A DNA stretch of 5,705 nt from Gammaproteobacteria bacterium. Its GTDB lineage: Bacteria; Pseudomonadota; Gammaproteobacteria; DRJJ01. Below are positions 1 through 4,625 of the stretch, one piece after another (the stretch's first letter is position 1; each line of letters begins with the position of its first letter). The stretch is taken from contig DRJJ01000060.1 of assembly GCA_011052255.1 (NCBI GenBank), positions 1 to 5,705 on the forward strand, given 5' to 3'. A model generated the notes under the pieces. That model saw only the letters and a list, made by a program, of their open reading frames with translations, was not told where the DNA came from and made no database searches. The position numbers were made by a program, and so were the translations under genes.

Positions 1-1
1 C

Positions 2-628
2 CCGGCCACCTCCGGCTCTATCAATATTCTGGGTCAGGACATCACCCGCATGAGCAAACGGGAAATGTTCAAGATGCGTCAGAACATGGGAGTCGCTTTT
101 CAGGGTGGTGCACTGTTCAGCTCAATGAATGTCGCTGAAAACATCCAGTTACCATTGCACGAGCACACCAAGCTGGACGAGATGACCATCAAAATCATGA
201 CGCGCATGAAGCTGGAAGTGGTCAATCTGGCCGGTTTTGAAGATTTAATGCCATCTGAACTGTCTGGCGGCATGATCAAGCGTGTCGCACTGGCACGCTC
301 AATCATCATGGACCCCAAGCTGCTGTTCTTTGACGAACCTTCTGCCGGGCTGGATCCGGTGGTTTCTGCCGAGCTGGATGAACTGATCCTGCGCCTGCGT
401 GACGCAATGGGCATGACCATCGTGATTGTCACCCACGAACTCGATAGTGCATTCCGTATTGCGGATCGTATTACCGTACTTGACCAGGGGCAAATCCTGA
501 TTACCGGCACGGTCGATGAAGTTAAAAACTGTGATAACGAGCGTGTGCAAAATCTGCTTAATCGCACGCCTAAAGATGAGACGATTGATGCCGATGCTTA
601 TATGAAACGCCTGACTGGCGAAGCTTGA
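2..628 (+). CDS. mlaF: MlaF, ATP-binding subunit of the Mla phospholipid ABC transporter (5' partial)
   Basis: This is the cytoplasmic ATPase that powers MlaFEDB, the inner-membrane complex that moves phospholipids to or from the periplasmic carrier MlaC. The frame is open to the left edge, giving 208 residues. The first ATG in frame (position 50) is internal, because the residues before it (…GSINILGQDIT) continue the family alignment. About 60 N-terminal residues, including the Walker A loop, lie outside the window. Visible motifs are the Q-loop (FQGGALF, Gln codon 101-103), the ABC signature LSGGM (260-274), Walker B LLFFDEP with the catalytic Glu (332-337 encode DE), the D-loop SAGLDP and the switch His in VTHE (434-436). 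The MPSELSGGM context and the C-terminal tail, which matches in length the E. coli MlaF tail that wraps the partner subunit and meets MlaB, favour MlaF over other ABC ATPases. The next gene encodes its permease. Family assignment is very secure. Confidence 0.96.
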   Translation, partial: PATSGSINILGQDITRMSKREMFKMRQNMGVAFQGGALFSSMNVAENIQLPLHEHTKLDEMTIKIMTRMKLEVVNLAGFEDLMPSELSGGMIKRVALARSIIMDPKLLFFDEPSAGLDPVVSAELDELILRLRDAMGMTIVIVTHELDSAFRIADRITVLDQGQILITGTVDEVKNCDNERVQNLLNRTPKDETIDADAYMKRLTGEA

Positions 629-672
629 AACGACACCGCGCCACCTCTCATACAGGCAACGAAAGCAGGGTA

Positions 673-678
673 TATAAT
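673..678 (+). promoter_or_regulatory. Possible internal promoter -10 box upstream of mlaE
   Basis: A perfect TATAAT lies in the 131-base gap between mlaF and mlaE. The best -35 candidate, CATACA at 649-654 with an 18-base spacer, matches TTGACA at only three of six positions, and there is no extended -10 TG. A start near 685 would give a leader of about 75 bases before mlaE. The unusual length of the gap makes an internal promoter plausible, but the weak -35 keeps this tentative. Confidence 0.35.
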
Positions 679-681
679 AGA

Positions 682-730
682 CTTGAATACCAGTATCGGG
701 TTATCCTGCAAGCTTATACCTGTAATCAAG
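682..730 (+). other. Foldable leader segment in the mlaF-mlaE gap
   Basis: CTTGAATAC (682-690) can pair with GTAATCAAG (722-730) in eight of nine positions. Inside it GGTTAT (699-704) can pair with ATACC (716-720) with one bulged base, and AAGCTT (710-715) lies in the loop. The structure would sit directly after the possible TATAAT box and 30 bases before the mlaE start. There is no T-run after it, so it does not look like an intrinsic terminator. It could be a processing or stability element, or chance. Confidence 0.3.
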
Positions 731-747
731 TAATATGGGTACATATT

Positions 748-753
748 AAGGAA
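748..753 (+). promoter_or_regulatory. Ribosome binding site deciding the mlaE start
   Basis: AAGGAA is separated by six bases from the ATG at 760. It supports this start over the in-frame TTG at 625, which would add 45 residues with no MlaE resemblance. Confidence 0.8.
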
Positions 754-759
754 CGCTAT

Positions 760-1563
760 ATGCTATTGGCAAGCCCGGCTCGCTTGATTGAAAAAATCGG
801 CTTTGAATCGATTTACATCACCACAACAATCGGCTCCATGGTTATCTTTCTGCTGCAGTGCGTGGGTAACATATTCACACCGCCGATTCGCTTCAAAGCT
901 GTACTACGTCAAATATATTTTATTGGTGCGCGTTCACTGCTGGTGATATCGGTGACCGGCCTGTTCACCGGCATGGTGCTTGCGTTACTGGCCTATTACA
1001 ACCTCAAGCAATACGGCAACATGGAGTTGATCGGGGCCGCCACAGCGCTAGGCCTGATACAGGAGCTGGGTCCGGTGCTGGCAGCCTTAATGGTCATTGG
1101 ACGCGCCGGTTCGGCGATGACTGCAGAACTGGGTATTATGCGCAATTCCGAGCAGATTGACGCGCTGGAATGTATGGGTATCGACCCCTATCGTTTCCTG
1201 ATTACACCCAAGTTTATTGCAATGATATTTTCGTTACCCCTGTTGACCATGGTTTTTGATGTGGTCGGCATAGCAGGCGGCTATTTTGTCGCTGTGATCA
1301 GCAATGACGTGGCATCAGGCTCCTTTATTCAGGGCATGGTTGCCAATGTCGGCTGGGATGACCTGCGCCTGGGCATGGTTAAACCCCTCTCTTTCAGCTT
1401 AATAATTGTATGGATCTGTTCCTACAATGGCTATTTTGTACACCAGAACCGCAGTGGCGTTTTCGGTGCAGAAGGCGTTAGCCTGGTCACCACCAATGCG
1501 GTAGTGATGTCTTCGGTAAGTGTTCTGGCGCTCGATTATATCGTCGGGCTGATCATGCTGTAA
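760..1563 (+). CDS. mlaE: MlaE, permease subunit of the Mla phospholipid ABC transporter
   Basis: This is the integral membrane subunit that dimerises, pairs with MlaF and seats the MlaD hexamer. The product is 267 residues (E. coli MlaE is 260). Several hydrophobic segments are visible: an N-terminal membrane-associated helix about 20-40, then roughly 57-80, 100-116, 150-180, 211-225 and 246-266. Family hallmarks are ELGPVLAAL (102-110), GRAGSAMTAELGIMR (114-128) and the coupling-helix region EQIDALECMGIDP (131-143), which contacts the ATPase. The ATG at 760 is chosen because AAGGAA lies six bases upstream and the protein then begins as the family does. The frame stays open back to a TTG at 625 overlapping the mlaF stop, but those 45 extra residues are charged and resemble nothing in MlaE. 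The gap to mlaF is 131 bases, long for this operon. Confidence 0.96.
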   Translation: MLLASPARLIEKIGFESIYITTTIGSMVIFLLQCVGNIFTPPIRFKAVLRQIYFIGARSLLVISVTGLFTGMVLALLAYYNLKQYGNMELIGAATALGLIQELGPVLAALMVIGRAGSAMTAELGIMRNSEQIDALECMGIDPYRFLITPKFIAMIFSLPLLTMVFDVVGIAGGYFVAVISNDVASGSFIQGMVANVGWDDLRLGMVKPLSFSLIIVWICSYNGYFVHQNRSGVFGAEGVSLVTTNAVVMSSVSVLALDYIVGLIML

Positions 1564-1607
1564 CCACTACCCGAACCCACAGATTCTGGTAATACCTCAT
1601 TAATGAT

Positions 1608-1613
1608 GGAGAA
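1608..1613 (+). promoter_or_regulatory. Ribosome binding site of mlaD
   Basis: GGAGAA lies six bases before the ATG at 1620 in the 56-base mlaE-mlaD gap, the strongest Shine-Dalgarno match of the operon. Confidence 0.8.
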
Positions 1614-1619
1614 TAATAA

Positions 1620-2087
1620 ATGAGCGTCAAGCGTAAAAAACCCAATGTCGAACTGATGGTTGGCCTGTTCGTTATAGTCAGCATTCTCGCTGGTAGCTAC
1701 CTGTCTGTCGTACTGGGAGGGGCCAACCTGTTCAGCAAATTAGGCTATGATCTCACTGCCCGTTTTTCAACCTCAACCGGTCTGAAAACCGGCGCGGCTC
1801 TGGAAATTGCCGGCGTTAAAGTGGGTACGGTTAAATCTATTTCGCTCGACAAGGAAGAATATGAGTCTATCGTCGTCCTGAACATAAGCAGTGACATTAA
1901 GCTCACAGATGACAGTATCGCGTCCATACGTACAGCCGGAATTATCGGTGACCGTTTTGTCAAGCTTACGCCCGGTGGATCAGAAATCATGCTTGAAGAC
2001 GGCGATGAAATTTCAGAAACGGAATCCTCCATCGTGATCGAAGAGCTTATCAGCAAATACATATTCGAAAGCAAGAGTAAAGACTAA
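1620..2087 (+). CDS. mlaD: MlaD, inner-membrane-anchored MCE-domain protein
   Basis: MlaD forms a hexameric ring on the periplasmic face of MlaE, with a hydrophobic central pore through which phospholipids pass to or from MlaC. The product has 155 residues. A short basic N-terminus (KRKK) precedes one transmembrane helix at about 11-33, followed by an MCE domain at about 43-120 containing the typical GLKTGAALEIAGVKVGTV stretch and the RTAGIIGDRFVKL strand pair. A C-terminal helix at about 135-150 (SSIVIEELISKYIF) corresponds to the pore-lining helix of E. coli MlaD. It is shorter than E. coli MlaD (183 residues) only because the flexible tail after that helix is missing, so it appears complete. 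GGAGAA (1608-1613) sits six bases before the ATG. The gap from mlaE is 56 bases, and the stop codon overlaps the mlaA start by one base. Confidence 0.95.
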   Translation: MSVKRKKPNVELMVGLFVIVSILAGSYLSVVLGGANLFSKLGYDLTARFSTSTGLKTGAALEIAGVKVGTVKSISLDKEEYESIVVLNISSDIKLTDDSIASIRTAGIIGDRFVKLTPGGSEIMLEDGDEISETESSIVIEELISKYIFESKSKD

Positions 2088-2917
2088 TGAAAAATCTACT
2101 CACAATATTATTTACGGCTATTTTAGTCACCGGCTGTGGCCAACAGAACATCAGGCAGGATGGGACAGTGGCGTCAGATCCTGCCAGCCATACAACTTTC
2201 AAGCCCATCATGGTGGCTGCCAAGTCCTATGAACGTGACAGAATGTCCGATAGCGACCTGGATGCTTTGCTCTCGTTAGAAGATGAGGTTGTCGAAGTAT
2301 ATGACCCGATCGAACCATTCAACCGTGGTATGTTCTGGTTTAATGAAAAAATGTATTTATATGTACTAAAGCCCCTGTCCAAAGGCTGGAGCTTTATCTT
2401 TCCGAAACCGATACGCAACTCCATTTCGGATTTTTATTACAATATCAGAGCACCCATTCGTATCGTAAACGCCGCACTACAGGGCAGGGGTAAAGACGCC
2501 TATAATGAAACCGGCCGATTCCTGATTAATTCTACCATTGGTATACTCGGCTTCCACGATGTGGGCAACGACCATTACAACCTGCCGCGCCAGGAAATAG
2601 ATTTTGGCACCACTCTTGGTCACTGGGGTGCAGGCCCCGGGTTCTACATCGTATTACCATTCCTGGGCCCCAGTAACGTACGTGACGGTGTTGGCTTGCT
2701 GGCCGATTACTACCTGTATCCGCCAGCCTATCTGGTGAACAATGATCTGGAAATCAACACCAACTATGTCATTATCAGGGCAATAGAAGGGGTAAATGAA
2801 ATTTCACTGGATGCGGGTACATTCGATGCTATCCTTGAACAAACACTTGATCCCTACCTGGTTGTGCGTGATGCCTTCGAGCAGCATCGCAGAGCATTAA
2901 TTGAAAAAGACAAGTAA
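2087..2917 (+). CDS. mlaA: MlaA (VacJ), outer-membrane lipoprotein of the Mla pathway
   Basis: MlaA is a doughnut-shaped lipoprotein in the inner leaflet of the outer membrane. With a trimeric porin it removes phospholipids mislocalised in the outer leaflet and passes them to MlaC. The 276-residue product starts with a lipoprotein signal peptide ending in LVTGC (lipidated Cys17), and Gly at +2 is compatible with outer-membrane sorting. The signature DPIEPFNR lies at 73-80, followed by FPKPIRNSISDFYYNIRAPI (105-124), RFLINSTIGILGF (144-156), and the region 172-209 with FGTTLGHWG and LPFLGPSNVRDG. DPYLVVRDAF (255-264) closes the domain. The linker between Cys17 and the DPIEPFNR motif is about 55 residues, roughly 40 longer than in E. 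coli MlaA, and is acidic near its end. The C-terminal tail is shorter. The ATG overlaps the mlaD stop (TAATG), implying translational coupling; no strong ribosome binding site is seen. Confidence 0.96.
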   Translation: MKNLLTILFTAILVTGCGQQNIRQDGTVASDPASHTTFKPIMVAAKSYERDRMSDSDLDALLSLEDEVVEVYDPIEPFNRGMFWFNEKMYLYVLKPLSKGWSFIFPKPIRNSISDFYYNIRAPIRIVNAALQGRGKDAYNETGRFLINSTIGILGFHDVGNDHYNLPRQEIDFGTTLGHWGAGPGFYIVLPFLGPSNVRDGVGLLADYYLYPPAYLVNNDLEINTNYVIIRAIEGVNEISLDAGTFDAILEQTLDPYLVVRDAFEQHRRALIEKDK

Positions 2918-2918
2918 C

Positions 2919-2924
2919 AGGAAA
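2919..2924 (+). promoter_or_regulatory. Ribosome binding site deciding the mlaC start
   Basis: AGGAAA begins just after the mlaA stop and is six bases before the ATG at 2931. It selects this start, which places a normal signal peptide at the N-terminus, over the TTG at 2901 that lies inside mlaA. Confidence 0.8.
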
Positions 2925-2930
2925 CCTGAT

Positions 2931-3530
2931 ATGAAAACTTTTAAACAACATTATTTTATTCTCACTTTCCTGCTTGCGCTAAGCGGCTTCAGCCTGCATG
3001 CACAGGCAGGCACGCCGATCGACCAGATGAAATCCACAGTTGACGAAATGATGTCCGTCCTGCGTAACGACTCAACATGGGAACAAAAGGAACCTGTTCT
3101 TCGTGAACTGATCAGCAAGCGTTTTTACTACCGTGCAATGGCGCAACGAACCCTTGCCACCAACTGGAAAAAAGCCAGCGATGCGCAAAAAAAAGAATTT
3201 ATAGACCTGTTTTCCGAATTATTGTTATTCACCTATCTTGACCGTATCAAGGCCTATACTGATGAAAAGGTGGAATTCAAACGTGAGAAGCTGAAGAAAA
3301 AAACAGCTGTCGTCTATACCGAAATTATCACCGGTACGGCCAATATCCCGATTAACTACAAATTGCTTTTAAGCGGCAGCAACTGGCTGGTATATGACGT
3401 GATTATTGAAGAAGTCAGCCTGGTCAGCAACTATCGCAGTACCTATAAGGAAATTGTTAAAAAAGACGGTATCGATGGTTTGCTTAAGAAGATGAGTGAT
3501 AAAAACAAGGAACTCACAGCCAGTAAATAA
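2931..3530 (+). CDS. mlaC: MlaC, periplasmic phospholipid-binding shuttle protein
   Basis: MlaC carries a phospholipid in a hydrophobic pocket across the periplasm between the MlaA-porin complex and MlaFED. The product is 199 residues (E. coli MlaC is 211). It has a Sec signal peptide with a hydrophobic core at about 8-22 and a likely cleavage after AQA at residue 26. The mature part shows the Tol-Tol_Ttg2 family pattern: a helical N-terminal half with a PVLRELISKRFYYRAMAQRTL stretch near 55-75, FIDLFSELLLFTYLDRIKAY around 90-109, then strands ending in NWLVYDVIIEEVSLVSNYRS (151-170), the most diagnostic segment. The ATG at 2931 is preferred over an in-frame TTG at 2901 inside mlaA, since AGGAAA (2919-2924) is six bases upstream and the signal peptide then starts normally. 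It is the last gene of the operon; mlaB, which follows mlaC in E. coli and Burkholderia, is absent. Confidence 0.95.
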   Translation: MKTFKQHYFILTFLLALSGFSLHAQAGTPIDQMKSTVDEMMSVLRNDSTWEQKEPVLRELISKRFYYRAMAQRTLATNWKKASDAQKKEFIDLFSELLLFTYLDRIKAYTDEKVEFKREKLKKKTAVVYTEIITGTANIPINYKLLLSGSNWLVYDVIIEEVSLVSNYRSTYKEIVKKDGIDGLLKKMSDKNKELTASK

Positions 3531-3541
3531 AGCTGAATAGC

Positions 3542-3569
3542 ATGGCGTTGAGGCGAGATTCAACACCAT
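3542..3569. repeat. Imperfect inverted repeat downstream of mlaC
   Basis: ATGGCGTTGA (3542-3551) and TCAACACCAT (3560-3569) pair over ten positions with one C-A mismatch in plus-strand RNA; in minus-strand RNA that position becomes a G-U wobble. The loop is eight bases. No T-run follows on either strand, so it is more likely an mRNA 3'-end stabilising structure or a fortuitous repeat than a terminator on its own. Confidence 0.4.
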
Positions 3570-3602
3570 ATATCCAGGCTGTAAAATCCCGCCAGAAAAA
3601 CT

Positions 3603-3629
3603 AATCGCCTGATATCTGTTCAGGCGATT
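3603..3629. terminator. Bidirectional intrinsic terminator between mlaC and the metalloprotease gene
   Basis: AATCGCCTGA (3603-3612) and TCAGGCGATT (3620-3629) form a perfect ten-base stem with a seven-base loop. In the minus direction the stem is followed by AGTTTTTCT, a good T-tract; in the plus direction it is followed by TCGTTT, a weaker one. The right arm contains the last codons and the TGA stop of the minus-strand gene, so translation would end within the stem. It closes the mla operon and the convergent unit together. Confidence 0.85.
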
Positions 3630-4240
3630 TCGTTTAGCAGCTTACCCGGTTCACTGTTCGGTTGTTCAGACGCGCCAGTACGATCAACCGCAGCATATTG
3701 TGCAGCCGACTCACCTGTTTCTATAGTCTGTTTGGCCAGCTCTGCACGAGCCTCTGCCGCCATCTGAGACGCTGCCTGCGCCACCTGTCTGTCCTGTGCT
3801 GACGGGTCGGCAGGTGCCAACGCAGCAGCCTGTATGGTCTGCGCCTTGCTTTGTGCTTCAGACGGGTCTTCTGGCCGGCTGGTATCGATGCTAACTTCGC
3901 CACCAATCGCGTACTGGCGTCCGTCTGGACCACGCTGATAATCAAAACTGGCACCACCCGTTGCATAACGCCCGGCCGCTGCCTTGTGAGCCGCTTCATG
4001 GGCTCGTACTTCCTGGTCGCGACGTTGTAGTTCCCGGGTTTCACGCTTGTCGCTGTCGGAAAATTGTTGCCCGGGATTACTTTCGGTGGTGGTTTTTGCT
4101 TCCTGTTCGGTTTGTTCTGGCGTTGTATCTCGTGTTGCAGGCAAGACCTCGTCTTGCGACTCAGCGGTGGTGGCAGGCGATTCTGGTCTGTATGCGTTAT
4201 AGGAAGTTAGCGGACTGCTGATACTTATATCCATGGTCAT
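3620..4240 (-). CDS. Putative metalloprotease, SprA-related / CJM1_0395-like family
   Basis: This 206-residue protein has a disordered-looking N-terminal third rich in Thr, Ser, Glu and Gln (about 1-65), then a conserved core. The core has a charged helix ending in the zinc-protease motif HEAAH (81-85), a Gly-rich strand pair GGASFDYQRGPDGRQYAIGGEV (95-116), and two Ala/Gln-rich helices around 127-170 including AALAPADPSAQDR. This layout is that of the SprA-related putative metalloprotease family, whose biochemical function is, to my knowledge, not established. His81 and His85 would be zinc ligands and Glu82 the catalytic base; Glu115 is a candidate third ligand by inference. There is no signal peptide. 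The ATG at 4240 has a weak AGG five bases upstream; the ATG at 4234 is an alternative. It lies 31 bases after a flagellar-like small gene on the same strand and is probably co-transcribed with it. Its last codons form one arm of the shared terminator. Confidence 0.82.
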   Translation of the reverse strand: MTMDISISSPLTSYNAYRPESPATTAESQDEVLPATRDTTPEQTEQEAKTTTESNPGQQFSDSDKRETRELQRRDQEVRAHEAAHKAAAGRYATGGASFDYQRGPDGRQYAIGGEVSIDTSRPEDPSEAQSKAQTIQAAALAPADPSAQDRQVAQAASQMAAEARAELAKQTIETGESAAQYAAVDRTGASEQPNSEPGKLLNEIA

Positions 4241-4271
4241 AGTGACCTAAGCGATTGACACAGCATCTTGA

Positions 4272-4511
4272 TCAGACCTTTTCGTCAAACAAACTGCCAA
4301 TGGTTTCATCAATAATTTTGACCGCCCTGGCAGAGGCCTGAACCAGCTGTTGATTTTCCTTCATCTCAATAATAGGTCGTGTCAGACTCTGCGCCGTGGC
4401 GCCGCTTTCCAGCTGGGTAGCGCTGGCAATTTCGCTGGCATTTTTCCTGAGACCATCCATACCGCGATAGATACCGGACATGGCATTGGAAAGAGCATTG
4501 ATATCAGACAT
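4272..4511 (-). CDS. Small flagellar rod/hook-like protein (terminal helices only)
   Basis: The 79-residue product resembles the two ends of flagellar axial proteins (FlgC/FlgE/FlgG type) joined with almost nothing between them. The N-terminal half (about 5-33, ALSNAMSGIYRGMDGLRKNASEIASAT) has the spacing of the axial N-terminal helix (small residues, then a short Asn/Ala run before a Thr). The C-terminal half (about 46-75, with EMKENQQLVQASARAVKIIDE) matches the pattern of the axial C-terminal helix, where an E-N-Q…A…A.K.I…DE core is typical. Short proteins of this kind are sometimes labelled flagellar or FlgE-like in gammaproteobacteria; their role is not known to me. The ATG at 4511 is supported by GGAA (complement of 4518-4521) six bases upstream. 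A sigma-28-type promoter lies just upstream, and the putative metalloprotease gene follows after 31 bases. The resemblance is by eye only. Confidence 0.75.
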   Translation of the reverse strand: MSDINALSNAMSGIYRGMDGLRKNASEIASATQLESGATAQSLTRPIIEMKENQQLVQASARAVKIIDETIGSLFDEKV

Positions 4512-4517
4512 CAGATA

Positions 4518-4521
4518 TTCC
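4518..4521 (-). promoter_or_regulatory. Ribosome binding site of the flagellar-like small gene
   Basis: On the minus strand this reads GGAA, six bases before the ATG at 4511. It supports translation of this short gene from that codon. Confidence 0.6.
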
Positions 4522-4542
4522 AGTTTTACTGTGTATAGTCTG

Positions 4543-4569
4543 TTAGCGGCACTATTTGGCTAACATTTA
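4543..4569 (-). promoter_or_regulatory. Sigma-28 (FliA)-type flagellar promoter
   Basis: On the minus strand, TAAA (4569-4566) is followed by exactly 15 bases and then GCCGCTAA (4550-4543). The sigma-28 consensus is TAAA-N15-GCCGATAA, so 11 of 12 core positions match. In the longer form TAAAGTTT-N11-GCCGATAA, 13 of 16 match. Transcription would start near 4536, about 25 bases before the ATG of the small flagellar-like gene and after its likely Ppx neighbour, which fits a late flagellar unit. The match was found by eye; its placement in front of a flagellar-like gene is independent support. Confidence 0.75.
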
Positions 4570-4573
4570 GCCA
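4557..4573. repeat. Perfect inverted repeat overlapping the sigma-28 promoter -35 element
   Basis: TGGCTAA (4557-4563) and TTAGCCA (4567-4573) are perfect inverted copies separated by three bases. The TAAA -35 element lies within it. It could be an operator or a small hairpin just upstream of the transcription start; no T-run follows, so it is not a convincing terminator for ppx. Confidence 0.45.
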
Positions 4574-4625
4574 TTTACCACTAATATAATGTGTAACTTT
4601 CCGAATGGATACTAAATTACTGATA

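Noticed and set aside
50..628. mlaF starting at the ATG at 50
   Set aside because: The frame is open upstream and the residues before the ATG align with MlaF; a start here would lack the Walker A loop and much of the ATPase fold.
625..759. N-terminal extension of MlaE from a TTG overlapping the mlaF stop
   Set aside because: The 45 added residues do not resemble MlaE, the TTG has no good ribosome binding site, and the ATG at 760 has AAGGAA at ideal spacing.
2901..2930. mlaC starting at a TTG inside mlaA
   Set aside because: It would place ten charged residues before the signal peptide; the ATG at 2931 has a strong ribosome binding site.
3961..4221. Open frame on the plus strand opposite the metalloprotease gene
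   Set aside because: It is an antisense shadow of a gene with a recognisable family motif and has no recognisable features of its own.
4585..4590. Plus-strand TATAAT as a promoter
   Set aside because: It points toward the 3' end of ppx in antisense, no gene follows on that strand, and I see no matching -35.
4582..4611. Minus-strand sigma-70 promoter (TATATT with TATCCA) for the flagellar-like gene
   Set aside because: The -35 matches only three of six positions; the sigma-28 match is far better and closer to the gene.
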